Source of the DNA: Sipunculus nudus
Taxonomy: Eukaryota; Annelida; Sipuncula; Golfingiida; Sipunculidae
DNA: 64,000 nt
Direction of reading: 5' to 3'
Assembly: GCA_026874595.1 (NCBI GenBank)
Contig: CM049315.1
Location: forward strand, 19,923,664 to 19,987,663
Positions within the stretch are counted from its first letter, which is position 1. The number at the start of each line of letters is the position of its first letter. Below the pieces are notes generated by a model. That model searched no databases. It was not told the DNA's origin and saw only the letters and a program-made list of their open reading frames with translations. Below are positions 11,438-23,474 of the stretch, one piece after another. The position numbers and the translations under genes were made by a program.

Positions 11438-13649
11438 ATTGGTGTATTCTTCATTTTACTTTTTGCTTCAGAATGAATAACTTAATTGAATTTGTTTCAT
11501 TTGGTTTTCTATCAACTAAATCCCCCATTAACAACAAAGGGATGCGACAAAACATTTGCTAGGCATTGGAATTATAATGTACTGCACGCACCAGTATGTA
11601 TTCCTTTGATTATAAACATTTTAAAGTTAATCAAATAAAGCTGAATACAATGTAAAATTATTCCATGAATTAAACGCGTTTAAATAACGCATAAGTGATG
11701 TTCCTAAAAATGAGTAATTTGCTTCCAAGACAGGAACCCATGGTGGCTTTAGAAACGAAGGTTTTCGTAAGCTGACTTTGTTATTTTAACCACTGTCATT
11801 TCTCGAACATAAGTTGAAAGGAACGCTTGAAGATAGGATATGAATTAATTTGATCAATGTGGCTAAGATAAAACAAATTTCAATCTCATGAATATACGAA
11901 ACAAGGAGAATTTGAGACTAAAATATGAATGACTTTCTCTGATGTGATTAGGATGTAGGACATCAAGTTGGGCTAGGGACATAAATTGTACAAATACCCT
12001 TTTGTGACATGAGGATGAAAGAAAGACCAGGTGGAAAGTGTTTTTATTGAAACCATTGTCACATAACTAATATTTAATCGAATATTTTTATATTTAATTT
12101 AGCTTAATTATCTAGACTGTGTAAAGTTCTCTTTCATTTGTCTTTGGTTTCGCTTTTTTCAGCAGGTAGAACACATGCACAAAGAGTATTTATTTTCTAC
12201 GTTTGCATGGCATATGGTGTGCCATTAATTTTTGCCGTCACACATATCATTTTATAGAGCGGACATACGCTTTTGCTTTGCTTAAATAAGTTTAAAACGC
12301 ACAGGATGATACTAATACATAAAATATGTGTTATATTAATAAATACAGAATTATTATATCAATAAATAATGATGCATAGTATATATGTTTATGTAGAATG
12401 TTTCTGCAATGAATGTAAATTTAATTATATCAAAGGATATTCATATGAATTTTATCTCTATATTTTATTTGACTATCAAAGGTTGATGTCCACGTATTCA
12501 TAGATTATTCATAGATTCGCACCAGAAAAAAATCTTTAAATGAATATGTTTGAGGAAATGAGGAAGTTTGTTAAGCAATATAATGCTATACTAATTAAAT
12601 CTTCCAGATTTATCGGTGAAGTAGTTTATTTAAAGGGCCTTATCACATATAGAGCATGTTGAATTAACACTAAATAGATTTTTCCTTTACAATAAATCTG
12701 TACTTGCCAAACTGTTGCCTTGAAACCGTTTGCTTACTCCTGTAAAACGAGTGTTAGAAACAGTGGACCGGGCGCGATCACAGGTGTCATCATAAACACA
12801 GCGCGTGGGGCCGTGCGCTTCGCGGAGTCACAACAAGTGTCAATCAGGAGATGCCTTGACTGTCTTGGCCCCAAAAAATGTAATACATGTTCCCGCTGAC
12901 TGAAACACCGCGTGTTGCGGCTCATAATCGGACTTCCGGTTACGAGGCCTTGTTATGGTAAACTTATACACATGGACTGTGTTAACCAACACGTAGAGAA
13001 ATAACAAGGTGTTTAACAGCCGTATGCAATGTACTGAATCTGTGTGCTGTGATGGTTTTGCTGGGCAAAACAAAACTTAAATGATAGTGTGAAAGAATTG
13101 GAAAGTTTGAAAATGTCTGAATAAAACATCCCAGTTAAATCAGTATTGCATTTGGCTTATTATTTAAGGATAAGAGCATTCTTTTCCTTTTAGTTCTGAA
13201 TTCAATGCAACGAAAACATCGGTAACGTTTGTAGTTTCTGTAATTGTTGTGGTAAATGCTTATTATTGGTCATAAAACAAGTTTACTTATATTGTTTTTG
13301 GAATACAGAATTTGGATGGGCGGACATTGTGCTAGTTATATTTCGTTCGACATGAAATGTCAAGTGCTGTTATGTTATTTTTATTTACTAAGAGTTCGCT
13401 CATAAAAAAGACAATTGAAGGACGAACAATAGATTAATTAATGTTATAAAAAAGTAATTATAGCTGTATTGTATATAAGCGGGGGCTTGTTTAAGAGAAA
13501 GACCGTGCAATAATTGAAAACAAATTAATTATTTGTTACTCGTATTCTACGTGTCAGAGGGATCGTGTACTATCACACAATTGAATTTCAATTAATGTAA
13601 ACGCAGATATGTAAAGGTTACAATAATTGAAAATAATTAAGTACCGTAT
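11438..13649. other. Non-coding stretch with one repeat copy
   Basis: No gene is recognised. Positions about 12205-12300 form a direct repeat with 14625-14730: both contain TTTGCATGGCA, ATGGTGTG, GTCACA(C/T)ATATCA, AGAGCGGACATAC and AAATAAGTTTAAAAC in order. The GC-richer segment near 12740-12950 has no recognisable product. Confidence 0.4.
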
Positions 13650-13760
13650 TTCCCTGAATAGACGCCCAGGCGTTTATTTTTTTCAGACGCGGTTTTCACC
13701 CGGCGTCTAAACAAGGCCGGCTTCTATTTAAGGCCGGCGTTTAATAAAAAATGACAGTAT
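13650..13760 (+). repeat. Dispersed-repeat fragment with ACGCC / GGCGT inverted motifs
   Basis: The segment starts with CCGTATTTCCCTGAATAGAC and contains alternating GACGCC, GGCGT and GGCCGGC motifs that can pair with one another. The look is that of a transposon terminus or MITE fragment. No partner end was located, so this is a tentative call. Confidence 0.35.
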
Positions 13761-14058
13761 CAGGCTCATCAGACAAAACTTAAAAAAAGAACACGTCAAA
13801 ACAATAAAATCGTCCATCACTACCCAGGGACACAAGTGAAAAGGATTGTGTTCATTTAATTTCCTTAGATATCATAGGGCTATGGGACACATGCAATCTC
13901 CACAATCACGCACCATAAAACAATTTACGGGGAAACATGGCGAGAGATTGCGGTTGTCAACAAGAATCGGCTTTTCGAAACCCCGGTGTTTCATGTGGCT
14001 GTCAACGTCTCCTCCAGATAATTGTAAGTTTATTTTCTATATTACATTTTTTATTGTT

Positions 14059-14062
<4 letters not shown>

Positions 14063-14103
<41 letters not shown>
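14063..14103. repeat. (TA)n microsatellite
   Basis: Uninterrupted TA dinucleotides. Tyr/Ile repeat open frames across it are produced by the repeat. Confidence 0.95.
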
Positions 14104-14105
<2 letters not shown>

Positions 14106-14164
14106 CTGGCAACACTGCTAGGTGCCACAACCTAGCGTTCTGATCTGGGAGACTGTGTTCTCCC

Positions 14165-14167
<3 letters not shown>

Positions 14168-14223
<56 letters not shown>
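14168..14223. repeat. (TA)n microsatellite
   Basis: TA dinucleotides with a CATATACATA interruption at the right end. It lies about 65 bp from the preceding TA array, with a short unique spacer. Confidence 0.95.
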
Positions 14224-14624
14224 TCCTGCCTACGTTACATTTCTTGCCCGCTTCTGGCCTATCGCCTTATAATATTATGGAGACCTGTTGTTAAATGCAC
14301 GAATATTAAAATGGACACCCCTCCAGAGACAATTAGAAAAACATGACTGCAGGTGCTTTGTCTTTGAAATCTTCATTAACCAATTTCAATTACAGGAAAC
14401 TGTCTTGACCAACTCTGACAAGAAATAATTCTCACAGAATCACGACAGGGCCGTTACCGACATCAATTAAAGTTCCCACGATTACATCGATACATGATAC
14501 GGCATGTTAATGTACAACAATTTAGAGAAACAATCATCTGGTTATATCATACTTACATAAAAGTGTAATACCTCAAAAAATATTAAATCGTCAAAGCTCT
14601 CTGGTGCCACTGTAGCTTTCCCTT

Positions 14625-14730
14625 TGCATGGCAAATGGTGTGTCCTTGATTTTGTCGTTGATCTTTGTCGTCACATATATCACATAAAAGAGCGGACATA
14701 CTCTTTACTTTTAAATAAGTTTAAAACCCA
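14625..14730 (+). repeat. Direct repeat partner of 12.2 kb
   Basis: It matches about 12205-12300 in order and orientation (TTTGCATGGCA, GTCACATATATCA, AGAGCGGACATAC, AAATAAGTTTAAAAC). The two are about 2.4 kb apart, consistent with two copies of one interspersed family. Confidence 0.6.
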
Positions 14731-15464
14731 AAGCTTTGGTTTATCATTTGAAAATGATACCAGCATATGAAATTTCAGCCAGTTTTGTAAAGTATTGTTC
14801 TCACAATGATTCGAATACATGAAATTGATATTGTATTACAGACTTTTAATATCAATGAACGAAGATGCATGCATAAGTTAATATTCACAAGAGATATTTA
14901 ATTTATAAAGCAAAAATAGTACCTCAACATCTTGAATGTCAGAAAAGAAAGTACTCTGTCACCACATGAGTTAGAAGGAAATAAGGTGTCTTTTATAAAT
15001 TAATACTGGCATACAAAAAAAGGGGTTTTGTAGAGTTTTGGGGGTAATTCCGACATGTAAATCCATGATAAATTATCATAGAGCTTCAGGATCACAGCAT
15101 ATCTTAGATTTTCAGCTGAGGAGGATGCTAAAACTCTACAATAACCATTAACTGGCTTTGTCATTTCAGGTTTACAAGATATTGACAAATCATCTGTGTT
15201 TCTAAGTCATCTGCTGCTATAGATATATAAAATTACTATATTTCAGGATGGAATCGGCTGCCATTGTGGATTAGTGAAGGTTTATGTAAATTCAGCTTTA
15301 TATTGAATTTTTATATTGTTTAATAAATAATACACATTCGATTCCTCTAGTTCAAAATGATGTAAAATCAAACGTGTCATGTAAAAGACCAATGATTATG
15401 GGGTTTATGTTAATTGATTATTATTTACTGTAAAAAAAGTGTGTCAATTGGACCATCATTATTA
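14731..15464. other. Non-coding stretch, nothing recognised
   Basis: AT-rich sequence without a supported feature on either strand. Confidence 0.4.
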
Positions 15465-15466
15465 TA

Positions 15467-16266
15467 CACTGAAACCTCGAACTCGGTTAGGTCGAATTCC
15501 CCCGTGTGTCGTAGTCGAATGTGAAGTCCCTGCAAAAACAGTTAAAACCTTACTAATTTAACTCCTTTTGTGTCTAACTCGGATGTGTCGAAAAACCTGA
15601 TGTGTAGAAGTGTTTTGTTGGTCCCCAGCTAGTATTTCTATCGCTTAACTCGAAGTCATTTCGTCCGAAGGTTTGATAACAGGTGTGCACGGCCCGTCAT
15701 TCGTGATTGGGACGTGACGACTATTTATATACATAATAAATACCGATACGGCTCTTACTTATCAAGCGAGTATGCTCTGTCGTTCGACTCGAGGTCGTGC
15801 CGCTTTAATGTTTGTGCACGGTCCATCAATCATCCCTCTCAGTTATATAATTTATACCGGCAAGGATCTTACCCATCAGGCGCGATGGTTTACACACGTG
15901 GTCCTTTGTTTACCTGTTTGGCCAATTAGTCACTTAGAAACATATGCCCTTCTTTTCTCGCCGACAAAACATTAGTCGAAACGAGAAGTGAAAATAAACC
16001 AAACATAATGGAATTCTTAATTTGTTTTTTTCCAGGATAAAAATACATAACTCTGTATATAGGGAGGAAGATGACATCTTTCAGACTGAATCTTATTTAC
16101 CACAGAGCACGTTATATTGCTTTACTTCATAACTTTTTTATTTACTTATCCTAATTTTTTTACTTATGTGCTGTTTTATTACAAATGAATTTGTTAAATT
16201 CGAACTCCGGTCGTGTCAAAGTAAATTCACCAGTCCCTTCGACTTCGACACAACGAGGTTTTACTG
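15467..16266. mobile_element. Non-autonomous pogo/Tigger-like DNA transposon (800 bp)
   Basis: The left end is TA then CACTGAAACCTCG; the right end, read inward on the minus strand, is TA then CAGTAAAACCTCG. These short inverted ends with an AACCTCG core and a TA target site are typical of the pogo/Tigger branch of Tc1/mariner elements (established knowledge). The interior is non-coding and rich in TCGAA, CTCG and GTCG motifs. It also contains an internal duplication: a GTGCACGGCCCGTC block near 15683 is matched by GTGCACGGTCCATC near 15816, each followed by a TATATA and a CTTAC(T/C)(T/C)ATCA block. No transposase is present, so it would depend on a helper in trans. Confidence 0.6.
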
Positions 16267-16268
16267 TA

Positions 16269-17045
16269 ATTGTAATGTGTCTGGTTCATTTGAAACTGAT
16301 CAAACAACAGTAACGAAACCCATGAATTTATTAGCAAATAATGATAGGAACCGCAGGTTTATACAGGTAATAACTCGAGCACTGCTCATTTGTCTAAAAG
16401 AGTGCTGTGCTATTTGCAATTAAACGCATGATCTTTTACATTTGTTTTTTTTAAAGGCAAGATCAGGACTCTGAAGAATATAAAAGGTATGATCATTGCG
16501 TCTCGTTGCGTGAGTTTGCTTAACAAATATTCACATGTCAAGGGGACACTAAATGGACTACAATAGATTAATTTCTTTATATTTAAGTGCGAATGAAATA
16601 TAATACAAACAGAAAGCTAAAAAATATAGTTTATAAACTACGATAAGGTCAGATCGTGTACAAATTTGATAACGTAAAGCCATTTTGTACTCATGAGGTC
16701 GTGTTTGATTAAATAACTGATTATCATTGCCGTGAGGGATAAAAAGCTAATGTACAATTGAAAGCGTCTAATTCAACTACTAATTCCCGGGATCTAAGAA
16801 TCCACTCCTGTTCATTCATCATATTGTCACAAATCAAAATATTCTTCATTAACAAAAATAACTATAGTTCAGTTCAGCATCACCGAAAAACTGGTCCAGG
16901 AAAAATGCATACCCTTTAAACAAAATGAGCATTTGTAAGTCACATAACACATGATATTCATAGCATCGGAGGACGACTGGTAATATCTACCTCTGGTGAT
17001 AACATATAAATGACTCAGCTCATAGTACAGACCGTGTTCTTATGA
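16269..17045. other. Non-coding stretch, nothing recognised
   Basis: No gene, RNA or repeat could be supported in this interval. Confidence 0.4.
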
Positions 17046-17235
17046 GTGCTGCAAGACCGCTATGAATATCCTATTTGTTTACATGAATGTCTGACCCGTA
17101 GCCAATCGAGGGATTCACAGGTGACAGTACTGACCAAGAGCTGAATGCTTTTCTGTCTCTATGAATAAATATGATGTATTCAATATGATCTATCACTTGA
17201 ATAAAAGGTCCACACTGAGGCGCTATATTTCATAA
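17046..17235 (+). repeat. Interspersed repeat, copy B (pair with 8.66 kb)
   Basis: It shares GCAAGACCGCTATGAATA, ATTTGTTTACATG, a TGACCAAGAG block, ATTCAATATGATCTATC and a GGTCCACACT block with 8655-8825, in the same orientation. Confidence 0.6.
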
Positions 17236-17263
17236 ATGAATAAAACATCGAATTCTTCATGGT

Positions 17264-17419
17264 ATATGAACAAATACGGAGGAGATAACTTATGATCAAA
17301 CATGGAGAAATACCATATGATCAAACATGGAGGAGATAACATATGATCAAACATGAAGGAGATAACATATGTTTAAACATGGAGGAGATAACATATGATC
17401 AAATACGGAGGAGATAACA
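17264..17419 (+). repeat. 26-bp tandem repeat, about six copies
   Basis: The unit reads approximately GATCAAACATGGAGGAG followed by ATAACATAT. Six adjacent copies differ by a few substitutions (ATGG to ACGG, GATC to GTTT) and one copy is a base shorter. It ends in ATAACAACCG. It is unrelated to the larger 26-bp minisatellite at 20.6 kb. Confidence 0.85.
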
Positions 17420-19079
17420 ACCGTTAATGGAGTTTGGAAGTATGAGTTTTCTCATAATGATAGAGCCTGAAAAACATAGATTTCATACTTTTTTCAAAAT
17501 GTTCAACTCCTTTCAAATAATGTCTTGTTTCCCTGCCTTACGGGCCTATTTCTGATTTAAAATGGACATAAACAAAGACACATTTTATAAGTGCACCTCT
17601 ACGGAAAGAAAGTGAAACTTCTGTGATACAGTAAACAGCTAACTTATCACAAGAAAACCTCTGACATTATTTGCAGGGAACCAAATGGCCAAGGCAGGTC
17701 AGGGGAGAATGTGAACTGGGCGTCAACGTTATCAAGGGTAAAATCATCAGATTCAGTAAATGAAGGGAGTTTTTGATCAATGACACTCCCTGGGTGAATA
17801 CTTGCATATTCCCCTCTAAAGAAACATCAAAGAACTAAATATTGTCTAAATATCATACTTTTTTTAATATTAACGGTGACACAACAGCTGAGAGTGGTGA
17901 TGTCGTGGAAATGACACCTTTACACTGGCAGGTGTTTACTTCACCTGGACAGCCGTTTAAAGACTAATTGGCCGAAAGAACCAGTGTTTAAAGTATTTTA
18001 TGACAATGTTCAACATTCCAGGTATCCTGTCCCTCGGTTATTAGGTAAAGGCATCTATAAACCCCCCCCCCTCAGGCCGCCCATACCAGATATAAAAGAG
18101 AATCTTTTATATTTTTTCTTTATCAATAGTAAGTGATGTCTACAAAATACATTAGTAAGTTAAGGGAAACTTGCATTATATTGAAATCATACTACTATCA
18201 GAGTGATCTATGACAATGTGTATTCTCTGCCCAAACAAATATTTACAGGCATATTCATCTTGCGGAACAAATTAATTGTCAAGGCACAGATACCCGTGTA
18301 TTGCTGCATACCACAACACGGAGAGATAAAGGTTTTGTAATGTTACCCACATGTATTTATTATTTATTTTTTAAGTGCACCATTTTGCGGGAGAGCCTAG
18401 ACCCGAAGGGCATTTCAGTCATAAACATCACCCTGTGACAAGAATGAAAAACAGTAAGTAGGATGATGCTACATGAATATTCAAATAATAAAAGATACAC
18501 ATTAGTTATCGGAGACGAAGAATAAAACGCTGAGATAAGTAATCAATATAATATGAAATGAGAGTATTTTAATTATTCTCTGATGTGGATGAACTGAAAG
18601 GGGTTACTGAATAACATATGGAAGGGAAGTGATTGATAAAATGAATGGATAAAGTAAATCATTTCTGATGATTAAACGAAAACTCAGATAACATTGATTG
18701 CTTTGTCAGGTATCTTGACGCGAACACAAACATCCATTTGACATCAATATATATCATATATCAATATATGACTAAATCTTTAGAATAAATATACCTTTTT
18801 TGGGCGATGCGTTTTCACTCAAAAATTCCATCGTTAACCTTTTATTACATTGTATATATTTTTCTCCGTGATAACGGATACCAGCACTCATTATTTGATA
18901 ACAGATTTCTGTACATAGACAAGGTATAAAAATGTTAATGTTTTACTAAATATTCTAAACTAAGATTAACTTTTCACACTAAGGACGTAATGAGACAGCT
19001 GAATACAAATAAGATTAAACCTGAAAAATGTTATTTTAGAAAAAGATTATAAAACCGAAGAAGAGGATCAGGTTCACGC
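17420..19079. other. Non-coding stretch, nothing recognised
   Basis: No supported gene. A short C run (18061-18072) is the only low-complexity feature of note. Confidence 0.4.
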
Positions 19080-19560
19080 TGGCGCTAAAGTGGAAGTTTA
19101 ATAATATGTTCAGCCACGTTGCCAATGCACCTGCACCATATAAATATTAAATTAAAGTTTTCAGCACACCGATTTGGTTAAATACACTTTAAGCGTATAA
19201 CTATTGTTTCCCAATTAAATTTATATTAGACATAACTTTCATTTTCACAAAGGAAATGCAGGATCTAGGAAAAATATCTTTTAACATTTTCATGAGTTTT
19301 TTCTTTAAAACGTCTATAGATATCACTTGTATTCATGGATTTTGACCATACTTTATTTGATTTAAATATCACAATATCAAAAGCAATAACTCTGCTGCTT
19401 CACAATTCAAACTGTGAGCGGTGAGATGTGTCAGCGGAATTTTTTTTTGGTGTTGTTATAGGTTCCTTCTCGACCCGAGACGATGGTTATAGATGGTTGT
19501 AAGTTATAAATTACCTATCAAGGCCTGGGCAGGCTACCCTGGCTGTATATGCAAACTGGG
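19080..19560 (+). repeat. Interspersed repeat, copy A (pair with 23.5 kb)
   Basis: Ordered blocks shared with 23475-23830 include AATGCACCTG, ATATTAAATT, ATCAAAA(G/T)CAATA, a GCTGCTT(C/T)ACAAT block, a GGTGAGA block and a GATGGTTGTAAGTTAT-like block followed by AAATT(A/G)CCT. Both copies are on the plus strand, about 4.3 kb apart. Confidence 0.55.
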
Positions 19561-20111
19561 AATTTAGGAAAAGAAATAGGAATGAATATCCCCAGACGTC
19601 TAATGAGTCAAATTGTGAACTCAGCACATTTGCAGTTATCAGTTATAAATGACTATAAGCCTAAGCCCAACCATTTATCAGAGAGCTGAAGTCTTTAGTT
19701 ACGTAAACATTTTCTTGGGTTCGTATTTTATATAAAACCCATAGTGTAAGAATGTTTGCAAAACCCATGGTGTCTTTTATTCAGCATTTGCGTTATAGTC
19801 TCACTTTCAAGGTTCTGTTGAATTGTGTCCACATATTGATTATTATTGTAAACTATTTAGTTTCGAAGGATTAAAAACTGGAATAATGCAGTCTAACTCA
19901 ATATGAAAAAAAAAAAACTTGTTACAAAACCTGCCCTATTTAACCTGTAATAAACATTGATAAAATTGCACATTTGAACTTGCGACGAAACATGCTTTAA
20001 TTTATTAACGTCCACATTTTGGATCTACTTCACAGTCAGGGCCAAAACACGTATTTCCCTTCAATGTATAGTCTACTGTTCGACATTGTAATTGAAAAAG
20101 AATGATCGTTA

Positions 20112-20138
20112 TAATAATAATAATAATAATAATATTAA
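20112..20138 (+). repeat. (ATA)n trinucleotide microsatellite
   Basis: About eight ATA/ATT trinucleotides in a row inside AT-rich sequence. Confidence 0.85.
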
Positions 20139-20577
20139 TTATAATAAATATAGTATTAGTTATAGTATTTGAAGTATTTTATATAGTTTAATTAAGTTTC
20201 AATGAAGGAAGAGATCAACATCTCTGGTGCATGAATTATTATTATACTCGAAATTACCGGGGACCACCTTGCCGTCCTATTTTTCTCACAATATCCCTTC
20301 TTGTTCTATATTTCTTATCTTTTGTAACTATTGTTTGTTTTGTCAAGCATTAACCACCTTGTCGAATATTCCTTCCTAACCAAACCTTTGTTAAATATTT
20401 AAAAAATGGAGAATTTTTTCACATTGAAGACGAACTTTTAAAATCCGAATGACTATGTGAAATGCCTAATTTTTGTATACTCAGATAAAAGTTTAATTTA
20501 ACAGTTTTTAATAATTAACTCATTTCAAATGTGATGGTGACGATGTGATCGTACGCGATGGCGGGATCAGCCGTGTA

Positions 20578-21540
20578 ATTTGGTCGAGGTCCGAAAGGCG
20601 ACATTTTGGTCGAGGTCCGAAAGGTGACAGTTTGGTCGAGGTCCGAAAGGTGACAGTTTGGTCGAGGTCCGAAAGGTGACAGTTTGGTCGAGGTCCGAAA
20701 GGTGACAGTTTGGTCGAGGTCCGAAAGGTTACAGTTTGGTCGAGGTCCGAAAGGTGACAGTTTGGTCGAGGTCCGGAAGGTGACAGTTTGGTCGAGGTCC
20801 GAAATGTGACAGTTTGGTCGAGGTCCGAAAGGTGACAGTTTGGTCGAGGTCCGAAAGGTGACAGTTTGGTCGAGGTCCGAGAGGTGACAGTTTGGTCGAG
20901 GTCCGAAAGGTGACAGTTTGGTCGAGGTCCGACAGGTGATAGTTTGGTCGAGGTCCGAGAGGTGACAGTTTGGTCGAGGTCCGAGAGGTGACAGTTTGGT
21001 CAAGGTCCGAAAGGTGACAGTTTGGTCGAGGTCCAAAAGGTGACAGTTTGGTCGAGGTCCAAAAGGTGACAGTTTGGTCGAGGTCCAAAAGGTGACAGTT
21101 TGGTCGAGGTCCGAAAGATGACAGTTTGGTCGAGGTCCGAAAGGTGACAGTTTGGTCGAGGTCCGAGAGGTGACAGTTTGGTCGAGGTCCGAAAGGTGAC
21201 AGTTTGGTCGAGGTCCGAAAGGTTACAGTTTGGTCGAGGTCCGAGAGGTGACAGTTTGGTCGAGGTCCGAGAGGTGACAGTTTGGTCGAGGTCCGAGAGG
21301 TGACAGTTTGGTCGAGGTCCGAGAGGTGACAGTTTGGTCGAGGTCCGAGAGGTGACAGTTTGGTCGAGGTCCGAAAGGTGACAGTTTGGTCGAGGTCCGA
21401 AAGGTTACAGTTTGGTCGAGGTCCGAGAGGTGACAGTTTGGTCGAGGTCCGAGAGGTGACAGTTTGGTCGAGGTCCGAGAGGTGACAGTTTGGTCGAGGT
21501 CCGAGAGGTGACAGTTTGGTCGAGGTCCGAGAGGTGACAA
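20578..21540. repeat. 26-bp minisatellite, about 37 copies
   Basis: The unit is CAGTTTGGTCGAGGTCC followed by GAAAGGTGA (26 bp). It repeats without interruption for about 960 bp and contrasts sharply in base composition with its AT-rich flanks. Variation is confined mostly to the seven bases after GGTCC: GAAAGGTGA, GAGAGGTGA, GAAAGGTTA, AAAAGGTGA and rarer types. Toward the right the types form a higher-order pattern, with GGTTAC-type units at 21221 and 21403 exactly 182 bp (seven units) apart. Because 26 is not a multiple of 3, and the minus-strand unit lacks stop codons in all frames, long open frames of 155-285 codons appear on the minus strand. They are artefacts of the array. Confidence 0.95.
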
Positions 21541-22454
21541 GGGTGACACAAGCGTGAGATCGTCGTGCAGCGGAGCGGAACGACAAAGGAGGACAACAGG
21601 TTCATTGTGTTTAAAGAAGAGAAACGTGAAACCGCGTTTGTTATTTGGACTCTGTTTGTGCTGTTTTGAACTAGTTATTGTAACAATCACTTCGCCGTAA
21701 GAAGCGCTTCACTTGATGCACTCGCAATTCCCCAATTATCGATCATGTGGAATAAATGCCCATTTACCTGAACGCTCTGTTAAATAACAATATTAATAAG
21801 ATGCTGTAAACTGATTTTAATTAAATTTCAAATATAATTAAATATAAAATAGTCCATACATCTACCTCCAGAATTTCATTGATTGTTTACAGATCACTAA
21901 TAACAAATGTTACTGTCATGTATATTCATCTGAAAGAAGGGAGATCAAGGAAGCGTTTTAAGCTAAATAAAAGTTATTAACTTTTGCAGTTGGGAAACGT
22001 GGAGTGCTTTGTATACATTTAAATAATGATTGATAAGTTCTTGCTTCATATTTTGATAGAGAACGGGTATATCGGCAATGTGAGCGGTAATAAGAGAATA
22101 TAGGCATTGCAGAGACAGTTGGAAACTCACGCGAGCTGCTCGTATTGTGTGGACTATGATGATGTGTCGCCAGGCCTGGTCAGGATGTACCATCCTGTTG
22201 TATCACTGGACTGTTGGAACTATAATGTAAACTGCTTGCTGAAGGCAAACAACCCCTTCTGCAGCCCCAGAAGTTGTATTCGGACGCCATGTATTCGGAC
22301 GGGAGACATCTTTACGTCTAAGCTAAGTATTACGTCCATATCTGTTTAAAATAAAAGTGTCTCAATTGGACAATATTTTTTGAGAATGTAACAAGAACAT
22401 GTCTTGTACATAATAATGATTTTGGTATTATAAATATTATCGAGTATTTTGTGA
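21541..22454. other. Non-coding stretch, nothing recognised
   Basis: The right flank of the minisatellite, then AT-rich sequence. Short frames on both strands have no recognisable domain. Confidence 0.4.
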
Positions 22455-22920
22455 GTCGTTCTTGTGTTTCTGTTACTTGTCGAACCGGACGAAATTTAAA
22501 TAACACGTAACGTAGGCTGTCGCTAGGTGACGTGGGTTGTCGTAACTTGATACAGGGCCCATCTTTGTCTCCGGCTCCTCACATAGCACAGGGTCGAGAA
22601 TCATCGAAGTGGGTGGACGTAGCATGAATTCTGGTGTCGTAGGCTGTCGGCAGTGTGTTCGTAAGTTGTCGTAGATGTGGTCGAAGGTTGTCCTATGTCG
22701 CGGCGGTTGTGTCGCCGTTTTCGGCAGCTTGTCGTAGCTAAACTTCTCATAGGGGTCAACCTGTTGAAGCTTGTCGTAAAATTTGTCGTAGCGGTAGTCC
22801 TGTCGCCTGTTTTTCGGCGACCTGCCAGGAATCAGACGATCGCCAGCAGTCGCCTACAAAGTCGCCTAAGAGGGAGAGCCCCGTATGTCACATACATCGC
22901 ACAACACATCTACGACAGGG
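22455..22920. other. GTCG-motif-rich patch, possible transposon end
   Basis: Within about 465 bp there are some sixteen GTCG words, many as TTGTCGTAG, CTGTCGTAGG or TGTCGCC, and the base composition is richer in G and C than the flanks. The look resembles the clustered short motifs inside the Harbinger element ends at 28.7-29.0 and 34.4-35.0 kb. No matching terminal inverted repeat was found, so its nature is open. The open frame at 22677-22937 is a by-product. Confidence 0.35.
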
Positions 22921-23474
22921 CTGTGATAGAAAATTGAGGACATGTTCTTTTATATTCCGAGCATCGTATGGACCATCGTACGGTTAGACTTAGACAGCCC
23001 TTACCAATTTTTCCCACGACCGTAGTGCAACATATGTGAACGCTTCCACGAAATTATTATAAAAACCCTCTCCAAAATCTACGACGCATCCAACGGCCAG
23101 TCTTCCCGCTTAATATCATCAATTTATTTAGCTGAAAATCAGACATTTTACACTGACAGCGCCAATCTCTGACAAATCTAATGCCATATACTCTATAATG
23201 TGTTACACGTTGTTTAACATTTCCTCTTGTTCACGTTCCCCCGCTTTCCCTCCCTGCAAAACATGTCCAATATAGCAAACATTTCCTTATCAAACATTTC
23301 ATATCTGGTCGATATTTCTCATCTTTTCAAACATTTTCTTCTTTTTCACACGTCTCTCAATGTGCAAAACATGCCTTACCCGATCAAGCAAGTTAAGATA
23401 CTGACTGAATACAAAAGTATTAAAGACTTTTAAACAGCTGTATGTAAAAATTTCAAACATTACGTCTCGGGTGC

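Noticed and set aside
13846..14346. Tyr/Ile-repeat frames across TA arrays (also at 45110 and 50083)
   Set aside because: Alternating Tyr-Ile is the translation of TA repeats and is not a protein feature.
18664..18690. CTGATGATTAAACGAAAAC, hammerhead-like words
   Set aside because: The six bases between CTGATGA and GAAA cannot form stem II, so there is no ribozyme fold.
20578..21540. CRISPR-like array
   Set aside because: The units are directly adjacent without unique spacers, and the genome is eukaryotic.
20515..21690. Long minus-strand frames of 155-285 codons with LSDLDQTVT-type repeats
   Set aside because: They arise because the 26-bp unit has no stop in any minus-strand frame. The same peptide appears in every frame, and there is no start context, splice signal or flanking domain.
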